From: Budorcas taxicolor | Taxonomy: Eukaryota > Chordata > Mammalia > Artiodactyla > Bovidae | Length of the DNA: 64,000 bases | NCBI RefSeq assembly: GCF_023091745.1 | Contig: NC_068935.1 | Coordinates: 64,442,724 to 64,506,723, forward strand | Direction of reading: 5' to 3' | Shown: positions 11,112 through 23,500 of the stretch, piece by piece | Position numbering within the stretch: position 1 is the first letter of the stretch | Layout of the letters: every line of letters begins with the position of its first letter | Notes under the pieces: generated by a model | Told to the model about the DNA's origin: nothing | The model's input: only the letters and a program-made list of their open reading frames with translations | Database searches by the model: none | Program-made: the position numbers and the translations under genes

Positions 11112-14100
11112 TTGTTTTAAAAAACAGAGTTTTATTTAATTTTTTCATGGAGGATAATTACTTCACAATATTTTGATGGTTTTTGCTGTACATCAACATG
11201 AATCAGCCATAGGTATACACATGTCCCCTCTGCCTTAAAAACCTCCCTCTCACCTACCTCCCCATCCCACCCTTTTAGGTGTCACAAATTGGGGCCCCTG
11301 TGTCATACAGCAAATTCCTCCTGGCTATCTACTTTACATGTACTAGTGTATATGTTTCCATTCTAATCTCTCAATGCATCCCACCCTCTCCTTTCTGCAC
11401 TGTGTCTGCATCTCTGTACCTCTAAGCCTGAATCTCCATTGCAGCCCTGCAAGTAGGTTCATCAGTACCATCTTTCTGAAAGTGAAAGTGAAGTCACTCA
11501 GTTGTGTCTGACTCTTTGTGACCACATGGACTGTAGCTTAGGTTCCTCTGTCCATGGGATTTTCCAGGCAAAGGTACTGAAGTGGGTCGCCATTTCCTTC
11601 CCCAACCATCTTTCTATATTCCCTATATATATGCTAATATACAACATTTGTTTTTCTCTTTATGATTTACTTCACTTTGTGTAGTAGCCTCTAGGTTCAT
11701 CTACCTCCTTAGCAGTGACTCAAATGTGTTGCTTTTAATAGCTGAGTAATATTCCATTTTGTATATGTACCACCGCTTTTTTATTCATTCATCTGTTGAT
11801 GGATATCTAGGCAGCTTCCAAGTTCTAGCTATTGTAAATTGTGCTTCAGTGAACCATGAGGTACATGTGTCTTTTCCAGTTATGGTTTCCTCAGGGTATG
11901 TACACAGTAGTAGCATTGCTATGTCATATAGTAATTTTATTCCTAGTTTTTTTTAAGGAATCTCCATACTGTTCTCCATAGTGGCTGTATCAGTCTGTAT
12001 TCCCACCAAGAGTGCAAAAGGATTGTGGACTTTGATAATGGCCATTCTGACCACTGTTAGATGGCACCTCCTCACTACAGTTTTGATTTGTGTTTCTCTA
12101 ATAATGAGCAATGTTGACCATCTTTTCATATGCATTTTAGCCATCTGTATGTCTTCTTTGGACAAATGTCTGTTTAGGTCTTCTGTCCATTTGTTGATTG
12201 GGTTGTTTGTTTTTCTGTTATTGAGCTGCATGAGCTGCTTGTATATTTTGGAGATCAGTTCTTTGTCAGTTGTTTCATATGCTATTATTTTCTCCCATAC
12301 CAAGGGCTGTCTTTTCACCTTGCTTATAGTTTCCTTTGTTGTGGAAAACTTTTAAGTTACTTAGGGCCCATTTTCTTATTTTTGTTTTTATTTTCATTAC
12401 CCTAGGAGATGGGTTGTAGAGGATCTTGCTATGGTTAATGTCAAATAGTATTCTGTCTGTTTTCCTCGAAGAGTAACTGGTCTTACATTTAGATCTTTAA
12501 TCCATTTTAAGCTTACTTTTGGTTAGGGTGTTAGAAAGTGTTCCAATTTCATTCTTTTACACATAGCTTCCCAGGTTTTCCAGCACCACTCATTGGAGAG
12601 ACTCTCTTTTCTCCATTGTACACTTTTGTCTCCTTTGTCAACGATAAGGTGCCCATAGGTGTGTGGATTTATCTCCAGGCTTTCTATTTTGTTCCCTTAG
12701 TCTATATTTCTATTTTTGTGCCAGTACAATACTGTATTGATCATTGAAGCTTTGTAGTATTGTAGTAAAGTCTGAAGTCAGGACTGTAGACTTTGGTTGA
12801 TTTTGGTGGCTGATTGTGATGGTCAATTCCTCCAGCTCCATTCTTCTTTCTCAAGATTGCTTTTGCTATTCAGGGTCTTTTGTGTTTCCACACAGACCGT
12901 GAAATTATTTGTTGTAGTTCTGTGAAAAAAAATACCATTGGTACTTTGATAGGGATTGTGTTGAATCTATAGATTGCTTTGGGAAGTATAGTCATTTTCA
13001 CAATATTGATTCTTCAATCCAAGAAGATGGTGTATCTCTCCATCTGTGTCATCTTTGATTTCTTTCATCAGTGTCTTACAGTTTTCTGCATACAGGCCTT
13101 TTGTCTCTTTAGGTAAGTTTACTCCTGATTATTGTATTCTTCTTGTTGCAACAGTGAATGGGATTGTTTCCTTAATTTCTCTTTCTGGGTTTTCATTGTA
13201 AGTGTATAGGAATGCAAGTGATTTCTGTGTAGGCTTTGTTATGTTGAGGTATCTTCCTTGTATGCCCACTTTCAGGACAGTTTTCTATTAATCATAAATG
13301 AATGTTAATTTTTCTCCAAAGCATTCTTTGTATCTACTGAGATGATCATATGCTTTTCATCTTTCAATATGTTCATATGATGTATCACATTGATTGATTT
13401 GGGCATATGTAAGAATCCTTGCATCCCTGGGATAAAGCCCATTTGATCATGATGTCTGATATTTTCAATGTGTTGAATTCTGTTTGCTAAAATTTTGTTG
13501 AGAATTATTGCATCTATGTTCATCAGTGATACTGGCCTGTAACTTTCTTTTTAGTGTGTGTGGTATCTTTGGATTTGGTATCATAGAATGAGTTTGGGAG
13601 TTTTTCTTCCTCTGCAATTTTCTTGAAGAGTTTTAGTAGGATAGATGCTAGCTCTTCTCTAAACTTTTGGTAGAATTCATCTATGAAGCCATGTGGTCCT
13701 GGGCTTTTGTTTATTGGAAGAATTTTTATTAGAGTCTTCAATTTCCATGTTTGTGGTTGGTCTGTTCATTTTTTCTATTTCTTCTTGGTTAAGCTTTGGA
13801 AGGTTATACTTTTTTAAGATTTGTTCCTTTTTTCTCCAGGTTGTCCATTTTATTGGCATATAGTTGCTCATTGTAGTCTCTTATGATCTTCTGTATTTTT
13901 TGTTGTTGTTGTTGTTGTAACTTCTTTTTCATTTCTAATGTTATTGATTTGAATCTTCTCTATTTTTTTTCTTGGTGAGTCTAGCTAACAAATCGCCAAT
14001 TCTGTTTATATTCTCAAAGCACCAGGTTTTAGTTTTATTGATCTTTCCTATTGTTTCCATTTATTTTTCATTTATTTCTGCTGTTTCTTTTTATGTTTCT

Positions 14101-14474
14101 TTATGCTCGTAAATGTTGATGATTTATTTACTTGTATTTAGGATTTTGTTGTTGTTCTTCTTCTAGTTGCTTTAGGTGTAAGATTAGACTATTTGATAGT
14201 TTCTTGAGCTAGGTTTGTATTGCTAGAATGTTCATTCTTAGCATATCTTTTACTGCATCCCATAGGTTTTGTTTGTTGTGCTTTCATTGTCATTTATTTC
14301 TAGGCATATTTTGGTTTCCTTTTTTATTTTCTCAGTGGTCTATTGGTTATTCAGAAGCATGTTGTTTAGCTTCCATGTGTTTTATACTTTTTTTTTTTTT
14401 CCCTGTAGGTGATGTGTATAGAGTACTGGTCACAGAAGAAGCTTAAAATGATTTCAGGTTTTAAAAATATTACT
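11112..14474 (-). mobile_element. L1 LINE 3' half, reverse, with one SINE and one internal deletion
   Basis: This starts with the reverse complement of the bovid L1 3' UTR ('gaggataattacttcacaat') and runs through the ORF2 C-terminal and RT regions to about 14474. There it meets, head to head, the 5' end of the next L1. About 350-370 bases normally present in the RT region are missing near 13230 when compared with the copy at 34350-34740. Minus-strand frames at 13305-13523 and 13523-13741 are RT remnants with stops. The 5' truncation at about 14474 coincides with the next element's start. Confidence 0.9.
11478..11604 (-). mobile_element. Bov-A-type SINE with 11-bp target duplication
   Basis: Reverse Bov-A/Bov-tA 3' portion. 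It is flanked by an exact direct repeat, accatctttct, at 11467-11477 and 11605-11615, which dates it after the surrounding L1. Confidence 0.93.
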
Positions 14475-15016
14475 GGGGGCAGTCCTAAGATGGTGGACTA
14501 ATAGGACAGGGAGACCACTTTCTCCCCCACAAATTCATCAAAAGAACATTTAAACGCTGAGTAAATTCCAGAAAACAACTTCTGAATGCTGGCAGAGGAC
14601 ATCAGGCCCCCAGGAAAGCAGCCCATTGTCTTCAAAAGGACGTAGGAAAAAATATAAAAGACAAAAAGAGAGACAAAAGAGGTAGGGATGGAGCTCCATT
14701 CCCAGAAAGGAGTCTTAAAAAGAAAAAAGTTTCCAAACACCAGGAAACACTATCACTGCCAAGTCTGTGGTGAGCCTTGGAACCACAGAGGGCAACATAA
14801 CTGGGAGGAAAAATAAATAATTAAAACCCACAGAGTATGTGGGTAACTCCCCCAGTGGAGAAGCAGTGCAGACACCTGCACCCACCACTAGCAAGTGGGG
14901 GCTGGGCAGGGAGGCATGGGATGCATTGCTTAGAGTAAGGACTGGGCCTGAATTCTTTGAGGGCAATCTGAGGGAACTAACTTGGGATAGCAAACGAGAC
15001 TGTGGGATAGCTACCA

Positions 15017-15146
15017 CACAAAAAGCCCAAACCTAAGACACCACCAGGCCAGCTCACAGGACAAAGGATTGACTAGAGCTCCACAAAAAGCCCTAACTTA
15101 AGGCAATGGCACCCCACTCCACTACTTTTGCCTGGAAAATCCCATG
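15017..15146 (+). repeat. 65-bp tandem duplication in the L1 5' UTR, second unit split by Bov-A2
   Basis: The string 'cacaaaaagccc' recurs at 15017 and 15082 (65-base spacing). The remainder of the second unit ('agacaccaccaggcctgctc') resumes at about 15365 after the SINE. Once the SINE is removed, two consecutive copies of one unit are seen. Confidence 0.75.
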
Positions 15147-15365
15147 GACGGAGGAGTCTGGTGGGCTGAAGTCCATGGGGTCGCTAAGAGTTGGACACGA
15201 CTGAGCAAATTCCCTTTCCCTTTTCACTTTCATGCATTGGAGAAGGAAATGGCAACCCACTCCAGTGTTCTTGCCTGGAGAATCCCAGGGACAGGGGAGC
15301 CTGGTGGGCTGCCGTCTATGGGGTCGCACAGAGTTGGAGGCAACTGAAGTGACTCAGCAGCAGCA
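15101..15365 (+). mobile_element. Bov-A2 dimeric SINE in the L1 5' UTR
   Basis: Two Bov-A monomers in tandem: 'ccactccactacttttgcc' near 15113 and 'ccactccagtgttcttgcc' near 15257. They are joined by the pyrimidine-rich linker 'ccctttcccttttcactttc', and the element ends in a 'gcagcagc' tail. The dimer is diagnostic of Bovidae. Confidence 0.95.
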
Positions 15366-15969
15366 AGACACCACCAGGCCTGCTCACAGAACAAAGGACT
15401 GTACAGAGCTAGTCAGCTGCAGACCATCCCCCTCTGGTGACAGGCAGCCAGAGCTGGAAGGGGGCAATCAGAGCCCCAGAGAGACATTATCTACGAAACT
15501 GCAAGCAGGCTTCTTTGCTAACTAAGACTTCTTGGGGTTCTGGACAGTCAACATCTGCCTGAGAAGGTGCGCCGGTTGTACACCCAGAAAACCGAGTGGC
15601 AGGGACGGGGGAGGTGATAAGTTGCAGCGACTGCACTCACCAAACACCTCATCACCTGAACTGCTCGGACCTGAGAAGGGCACAAAATGCAGGCCGAAAT
15701 GAGTGTGCGCCTCTGAGGACTTCCTGAGTGCCTGAAACTGAGCAGCTTAGAACTGGGAGGTGTGTGCAGCCCAGGGCTGGCCTCAGATGTTCCCAGTGGA
15801 GCAGCATAGAGCCTGAGCAGTGTGGGCAGGGAGGGCACATGCGCCCAGTGTGGCTGAGATACTGCGGGCACACGCCAGTGTTATTTGTTTGCAGTGTCCC
15901 TCCCTCCCCACCGCACAACTGAACAAGTGAGCCTAAAAAAGGGTCCACCACCGCCCCCTTGTGTCAGGG

Positions 15970-16047
15970 CAGGCAAAGAAGAGACCAGTAAACAGAAGAA
16001 GCTAAAACAGGCAAAGAAGAGACCAGTAAACAGAAGAAGCTAAAACA
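15970..16047 (+). repeat. 38-bp perfect tandem duplication in the L1 5' UTR
   Basis: The unit beginning 'caggcaaagaagagaccagt' occurs twice back to back (near 15970 and 16008) with no visible differences, so the duplication is recent. Confidence 0.85.
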
Positions 16048-16519
16048 CAGGGAATCGCCTTGGAAGTTACAGGTGCAATAGATTAAAACCCTGTTGTTAG
16101 TACTGACTACATAGCAAGGGGCCTATAGATCTTGAGAAATATAAGCTGGACCAAGGAACTATCCAAAAATGAACTGACCCCAAACTGCCCACAACAACAC
16201 CACAGAAAGTCCTAGATATATTTTTAGTATTTTTATGATTATTCTTTTTTTATTTTTATTTTTAAGTCCTCTATTACTCCTTTAATTTTCATTTTCATAA
16301 CCTACTATTACTTTGCAAAAAAAATACCCTATTTTTTAAAGCAAACTTCATATATATATAATTTCTGTGACTTTGTTTTTCTTCTTTTTCTCTCTTTTTC
16401 TTTAATATTGTATTTTTGAAAATCCAACCTCTACTCTAGATTTTAAATCTTTGCCTTTTGGTATTTGTTCTCAATTTTGAACCCTTAAGAAACCAAACTT
16501 CAGTTCCCATTTTTACTTG

Positions 16520-16960
16520 GGAGCGAGATTACTGGCTTGACTGCTCACTCCCCGTTTGGACTCTCTTTTTTCTCCACCAGGTCACCTCTATCTCCTCGCT
16601 CCCCTTCTCTTCTCTACCCAACTCTGTGAATCTCTTCGTGTGTTCTGAACAGTGGAGAACACTTAGGGAACTGATTACTCTAGCGGGATCTGTCTCTCTC
16701 CTTTTGATTCCCCCCTTTATCCTCCTGGCCACCTCTGTCTCCTTCCTCCCTCTTCTCTTCTCTGTATAACTCCGTGAACATCTTTGAGCGGTCCAGACTG
16801 TGGAGCACACATAAGGAAGTGATTATTGGCTAGTTGCTCTCTCCTCTTTTGATTCCACCTCATCTCATTTGGGTCACATCTAACTCCCTCCTCCCTCTTC
16901 TCTTCTACATGTAACTCTGTGAACCTCTCTGGGTGTCCCTCACTGTGGAGAAACTTTTCA
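16520..16960 (+). repeat. Three tandem ~146-bp repeats in the L1 5' UTR upstream of ORF1
   Basis: The landmark 'gtgaa.atctt...cagtggag' occurs near 16626, 16773 and 16919, giving spacings of 147 and 146 bases. Each unit also has a 'ctcccttctcttct'-type pyrimidine tract. They look like 5' UTR monomers of the kind known in some other L1 lineages. The promoter role is inferred. Confidence 0.8.
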
Positions 16961-17486
16961 TCTTTAACCTAGATGTTTTATCATTGGTGCTGTATAGATG
17001 GAGAAGTCTTGAGACTACTGAAAAAATAAGACTGAAAATCAGAAGCAGGAGGCTTAAGTCCAAGTTCTGAGAACACCATAGAACTCCTGACTCCAGGGAA
17101 CATTAATTGACAGGAGCTCATCAAATGCATCCATATCTACACTGAAACCAAGCATCACCCAAGGGCCAACAAGTTCCAGAGCAAGACATACCGTGCAAAT
17201 TCTCCAGCAACAGAGGAACATAGTGCTGAGCTTCAATATACAGGCTGTCTAAAGTTATTCAAAACCCATTGACATCTCATAACTCATTACTCGACACTTC
17301 ATTGCACTCCAGAGAGAAGAAATCCAGCTCCATCCACCAGAATACTGACACAAGCTTCCCTATCCAGGAAACCTTGACAAGCCACCCATACAACCCCACC
17401 CACAGCAAGGAAACTCCACATTAAAGAGAACTCCACAAACTTCCAGAATACAGAAAGGCCACCTCAAACTCAGCAATATAAACAAG

Positions 17487-18410
17487 ATGAAGAGACAGAG
17501 GAATACCCAGAAGGTAAAGGAACAGGAGAAATGTTCAACAAACCAAACAAAAGAGGAAGAGATAGGGAATCTACCTGAGAAAGAATTCCTAATAATGATA
17601 GTGAAAACAATCCAAAATCTTGAAATCAAAATGGAATTACAGAAAATAGCCTGGAGACAAGGATTGAAAAGATGGAAGAAAGGTTTAACAAGGACCTAGA
17701 GGAAATAAAAAACAGTCAATATATAATGAATAATGCAAAAATGAGATAAAAAACACTCTGGAGGCAACAAATAGTAGAATAACGGAGGTAGAAGATAGGA
17801 TTAGTGAGGTAGAAGATAAAATGGTAGAAATAAATGAATTAGAGAGAAACAAAGAAAAACGAATTAAAAGAAATGTGGACAATTTCAGAGACCTCCAGGA
17901 CAATATTAAATGCCTCAACATTCGAATCATAGGAGTCCCAGAAGAAGAAGACAAAAAGAAAGACCATGAGAAAATGCTTGAGGAGATAATAGTTGAAAAC
18001 TTCCCTAAAATGGGGAAGGAAATAATCACCCAAGTCCAAGACACCTAGAGAGTTCCAAACAGGATAAACCCAAGGCAAAACACCCCAAGACACATATTAA
18101 TCAAATTAACAAAGATCAAACATAAAACAAATATTAAAAGCAGCAAGGGAAAAACAACAAACAACACACAAGGCGATTCCCATAAGGATAACAGCTGATC
18201 TTTCAATAGAAACTCTTCAGGCCAGGAGAGAATGGCAAGACATACTTAAAGTGATGAAAGAAAATAACCTACAGCCCAGATTACTGTACCCAGCAAGGAT
18301 CTCATTCAAATATGAAGGAGAAATCAAAAGCTTTATAGACAAGCAAAAGCTGAGATAATTCAGCACTACCAAACCAGCTCTCCAACAAATGCTAAAAGAT
18401 ATTCTCTAGA
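17487..18410 (+). pseudogene. L1 ORF1 remnant (RNA-binding chaperone)
   Basis: ORF1p is the trimeric RNA-binding protein of L1 particles. The N-terminus starts with MKRQRNTQKVKEQEK at 17487 and is open to 17699 before a frameshift. A heptad-rich, E/R-rich coiled-coil segment spans about 17740-17900. The frame 17821-18048 contains the RRM signature core NIRIIGVPEEEDK. Past a stop at 18046 the C-terminal domain continues through 'ctcttcaggccaggagagaa' (near 18210) and 'ccagattactgtacccagc' to about 18410. At least two frameshifts and one stop separate the parts. It lies directly upstream of ORF2, as in mammalian L1. Domain order and length are normal, so the copy died after insertion. Confidence 0.88.
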
Positions 18411-18460
18411 CAGGAAACACAAAAAGGGTGTATAAACTCGAACCTAAAACAATAAAGTAA

Positions 18461-19687
18461 ATGGCAATGGGATCATACTTATCAATAATTACCTTAAATG
18501 AAAATGGGTTGAATGCCCCAACCAAAAGACAAAGACTGGCTGAACGGATACAAAAACAAGACCCCTATATATGTTGTCTACAAGAGACCCACCTCAAAAC
18601 AAGGGACACATACACACTGAAAGTGAAGGGCTGGAAAAAGATATTCCAAGCAAATAGAGATCAAAAGAAAGCAGAAGTAGCAATACTCATATCAGATAAA
18701 ATAGACTTTAAAACAAAGGCTGTGAAAAGAGACAAAGAAGGACACTACATAATGATCAAAGGATCAATCCAAGAAGAAGATATAAAAATTGTCAATATAT
18801 ATGCAACCCAACATAGGAGCCCTGCAATATGTAAGACAAATGCTAACAAGTATGAAAGGGGAAATTAACAGTAACACAATAATAGTGGGAGACTTTAATA
18901 CCCCACTCACACGTATGGACAGATCAACTAAACAGAAAATTAACAAGGAAACACAAACTTTACATGATACAATAGACCAGTTAGACCTAATTGATATCTA
19001 TAGGACATTTCACCCCAAAACAATTAATTTCACTATTTTCTCAAGTGCACACAGAACCTTCCCCAAGATAGATCACATCCTGGGCCATAAATCTAGCCTT
19101 GGTAAATTAAAAAAAATGAAATCATTCCAAGCATCTTTTCTGACCACAATGCAGTGAGATTATATCTCAATTACAGGAGGAAAAACTATTAAAAATTACA
19201 ACATATGGAGGTTGAACAACACGGTACTGCATAACCAACAAATCACACAAGAAATCAAAAAAGAAATAAAAATATGCATAGAAACGAATGAAAATGAAAA
19301 CACAACAATACAAAACCTGTGGGACACTGTAAAAGCAGTGCTAAGGGGAAGGTTTATAGCAATACAGGCATACCTCAAGAAACAAGAAAAAAGTCAAATA
19401 AATAACCTAACTCTACACCTAAAGCAACTAGAAAAGGAAGAAATGAAGAATTCCAGGGTTAGTAGAAGGAAAGAAATCTTAAAAATAAGGGCAGAAATAA
19501 ATGCAAAAGAAACAAGAGAGACCATAGCAACAATCAACAAAGTCAAAAGCTGGTTCTTTGAGAGGATAACTAAAATTGACAAACCATTAGCTAGACTCAT
19601 CAAGAAACAAAGCGAGAAAAATCAAATAAGCCAAATTAGAAATGAAAATGGAGAGATCACAACAGACAACACAGAAATATAAAGGAT
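18461..19687 (+). pseudogene. L1 ORF2 remnant, endonuclease and inter-domain part
   Basis: ORF2p cuts the target and reverse transcribes. The frame 18461-18868 starts MAMGSYLSIITLNENGLNAP, the normal L1 ORF2 start, and includes the catalytic QETH motif. A frameshift near 18810 moves to the frame 18789-19157, with GDFNTPL and IDHILGHK endonuclease motifs. A second shift occurs just before the SDHNAV motif near 19137. The frame 19212-19682 is the region between endonuclease and RT, with RRKEILKIRAEIN and KSWFFERI. It is then split at 19688 by a solo LTR. Catalytic residues are mostly legible, but the reading frame is broken several times. Confidence 0.9.
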
Positions 19688-20931
19688 TGCTGGGAGCAGC
19701 GTGAGAAATCACACCCATAGCAAAGGTCATGAGGAAGGAAGCCTGACAAAACACAAAGGCGTGATCTGGCTTTGGGGGTTCCCCGAGTTTTCCTGAACAT
19801 CCACCCCCCAAAACCAGAGTCTGCCTGCTTTATTACTGTGCTTTTCACTCTTCTGACATTCTCTGGAAAAAGAGTTAATTCAGGGCTTCAGTCTCCTGCA
19901 TCAGCTCAAACCCCTTTGATGGCTCTCTAACTTGCCTAACAGGTTCCCCCGGACTTTTTGCAGCTTGTGAATTGTTTACAGACCCCCAACCCCGAAAGGC
20001 ACAAAGCTTAAAACATCTTAAAGATACAGAGCCTTTTCTAAAGAGCTAAAAATTATATTGGTGATGGGTTTTCACTGTTGATTCAATGACTGCTGCCAGG
20101 CTTCCATATTCTTTATCTTTTAGGCACCTGAAGGCTATTAATCAATGTAATTAGGATATAGAAAAAGGTATATAGTAGTTTTGATGTTAGCAAAACTAGA
20201 CTTTTGAGTTAATTGCTTTTTTCTTTGTAAATCACTGTACTCATTTTACTTGTTATAAATTGTTGTATCCTTGCTATGTAAGAATGTAACTTTATTTAGT
20301 GGTTTCTATGAGTGGCACCAGACTTTGGGAAGAACAACATTTTTAAGACAAATAAGTCTTCTGGTTGACAAACCCTTATCAGAAAAGGACCATAAAATGT
20401 TAATTAGCCTTCTGGCCAGAAGATGATGTAAATCACCTAAGACTTGTGTATACAACTAAGTATGCAGAGAAAAAGCCTGGTATCAATAAGAGTCAGGGCT
20501 GCTGGTGCTGCATAATTTTATATTATCCATTGATCTCTATGTACCAAAAAAAAAGGTATAAAAAGCCTGCTGGACAATAGAGGATGGGCAAGTCATTGGA
20601 CTGGTTTTGCCCTTGTCTTTACTCTATTTTCTGGCTGAATTCCCATCTGGGGTGTGGAGGCTCGCCATGTCTACTTACTTGCCCAAGGCGGGGCACTCTC
20701 TGATATTCAAATGGGCACCAGTGGCCCAATGTAGATGGTGCAAATCTCTTGTCCTGAGATTTTATTGGCTTCCACGTAAACCAAGTTATTCAACCTCTTT
20801 TCTCCACTAAATTTTCCTACTATACTATTTCTTCTTAATTTCTTTCATATTTTTAAATAAATAAGTTTTTTCCTTGCCTACGCCGTTCACCCTTCGAATT
20901 TACCTGGATCCACCGGGGCTGGACCCTGGCA
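19688..20931 (+). mobile_element. Class II (ERVK/betaretrovirus-like) solo LTR with 6-bp target duplication
   Basis: The LTR starts TGCTGGGAGC and ends CCCTGGCA, with the typical TG...CA ends. It is flanked by an exact direct repeat aaggat at 19682-19687 and 20932-20937. Six-base duplications are characteristic of betaretrovirus-like elements. A TATA box (tataaaaag) is at 20557-20565. No internal retroviral sequence remains, so this is a recombined solo LTR. It is inserted in L1 ORF2, which resumes exactly after the duplication. The copy at 54706-56012 belongs to the same family. Confidence 0.92.
20557..20565 (+). promoter_or_regulatory. TATA box of the class II LTR
   Basis: 'tataaaaag' is placed about 375 bases from the LTR 3' end. 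The equivalent in the sister LTR is at 55617-55623. Confidence 0.6.
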
Positions 20932-23500
20932 AAGGATCATGAGACTACTAGCAGCAATTATATGCCAATAAAATGGACAACTTGGAAGAAATGGACAAAT
21001 TCTTAGAAAAGTACAACTTTCCATTACTGAGCCAGGAAGAAAAAGAAAATTTAACAGACCCATCACAAGCAAGGAAATTGAAACTGTCATCAGAAATCTT
21101 CCAGCAAACAAAAGCCCGGGACTAGAAGGCTTCACAGCTGAATTCTACCAAAAATTTAGAGAAGAGCTAACATCTATCCTACTGAAACTTTTCCATTGAA
21201 TTGCAGAGGAAGGTAAACATGCAAATTCATTCTATTAGGCCACCATCACCCAAATACCAAAACTTGACAAAGATGCCACAAAAAAAGAAAACTACAGGTC
21301 AATATCACTGATGAACATAGATGCAAAAATCCTTGACAAAATTCTACCAAAGAGAACCCAACAACATATTAAAAAGATCATATATCATGACCAAGTGGGC
21401 TTTATCCCAGGGATGTAAAGATTCTTCAATATCTGCAAATCAATCAATGTAATAAACCACATTAACAAATTGAAAGATAAAAGCCATATGATTATCTCAA
21501 TAGATGCAGAAAAAGCCTTTGGCAAAATTCAACATCCATTTATGATAAAAACCCTACAGAAAGCAAGAATAGAAGGAACATGCCTCAACATAATAAAAGC
21601 TCTATGTGACAAACCAACAGCAAACATTATCCTCAGTGGTGAAAAATTGAAAGCATTTTCCCTAAAGTCAGGAACAAGACAAGGGTGTCCACTTTCACCA
21701 CTACTATTCAACATAGTTTGGAAGTTTTGGCCACAACAATCAGAGCAGAAAAAGAAATAAAAGGAATCCAGATTGGAAAAGAAAAAATAAAATTCTCACT
21801 GTTTTCAGATGACATGATCCTCTACCTAGAGAACCCTAAAGACTCCACCAGAAAATTACTAGAGCTAATTAATGAATATAGAAAAGTTTCAGGATACAAA
21901 TTTAACACAGAGAAATCCCTTGCACCCCTATACACTAACAATGAGAAACAGAAAAATTAAGGAAACAATTCCATTCACCATTGCAATGGAAAGAATAAAA
22001 TACTTAGGAATATATCTACCTAAAAAAAAAACAAAAGACCTATATATAGAAAAATATAAAACACTGATGAAAGAAATCAAAGAGGACACAAAAACGGAGA
22101 AATATACCATGTTCTTGGAGTGGAAGAATCAATATTGTAAAAATGAGTATACTACCCAAAGCAATCAACAGATTCAATGCAATCCCTATCAAGCTACCAA
22201 CAGGATTTTTCACAGAACTAGAACAATTATATGGAAATACAAAGAAATCTTGAATAGCCAAGGCAATCTTGAGAAAGAAAAATGGAACTGGAGGAATCAA
22301 CTTGCCTGACTTCAGGCTCTACTACAAAGCTACAGTCATCAAGAGAGTATGGTACTGGCAGAAAGACAGAAATATAGATCAATGGAACAAATAGAAAGGC
22401 CAGAGATAAATCCACGCACCTATGGACACCTTATCTTTGACAAAGGAGGCAAGAATATACAATGGAGAAAACACAATCTCTTTAACAAGTGGTGCTGGGA
22501 AAACTGGTCAACCACTTGTAAAAGGATGAAACTAGAACTCTTTCTAACACCATACACAAAAATAAACTAAAAATTGATTAATGATCTACATGTGAGACCA
22601 GAATCTATAAAACTCCTAGAGGAAAACATAGGCAAAACACTCTCTGACATAAATCATAGCAGGATCCTCTATGACCCACCTCCCAGAGTAATGGAAATAA
22701 AACCAAAAATAAACAAATGGGACCTAATTAAACTGAAAAGCTTTTGCACAAAGAAGGTAGCTATAAGCGAGGTGAAAAGACAGCCTTCAGAATGGCAGAA
22801 GACAATAGCAAACAAAGCAACTGACAAAGAATTAATCTCAAAAATATACAAGCAACTCTTGAAGCTCAATTCCAGAAACATAAACAATCCAATCAAAAAA
22901 ATGGGTCAAAGAACTAAACAGGCATTTCTCCAAAGAAGACTTACAGATGGCTAAAAAACACATAAAAAGATGCTCAACATCACTCATTATCAGATAAATG
23001 CAAATCAAAACCATAGTGAAGTACCATTTCACACCAGTCAGAATGGCTGCTATCCAAAAGTCTACAGACAATAAATGCTGGAGAAGGTGTGGAGAAAGGG
23101 GATCCTTCTTACACTGTTGGTGGGAATGCAAACTAGTATAGCCACTATGGAGAACAGTGTGGAGATTCCTTAAAACACTGGAAATAGAACTGCCATTTAA
23201 CCCAGCAATCCCACTACTTGGCATAAACATCAAGGAAACCAGAGTTGAAAGAGACACGTGTACCCCAATGTTCACCTCAGCATTGTTTATAATATCCAGG
23301 GCATGGAAGCAACCTAGATTTTCATCAGTAGATGAATGTATAAGAAATCTTTGGTATATTTACACAATGGAATATTATTCAGCCACTAAAAAGAATACAT
23401 TTGAATCAGTTCTAATGAGGTCGATGAACCTGGAGCCTATTATACAGAGTCAAGTAAGCCAGAAAGGAAAACATCAATACAATATACTAATGCATATATA
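20932..23500 (+). pseudogene. L1 ORF2 remnant, reverse transcriptase and C-terminal part
   Basis: This continues ORF2 after the LTR. The RT palm segment at 21470-21714 contains IISIDAEKAFGKI (motif A) and SGTRQGCPLSPLLFNI. A frameshift follows near 21715. In the next frame the motif C tetrad, normally F-A-D-D in L1, reads F-S-D-D near 21806. Further frames at 21872-22309, 22574-22954 and 23157-23510 are the C-terminal cysteine-containing region, in different phases. The stretch 21000-21470 has many stops. This is a dead reverse transcriptase, present over almost its full length. Confidence 0.9.
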
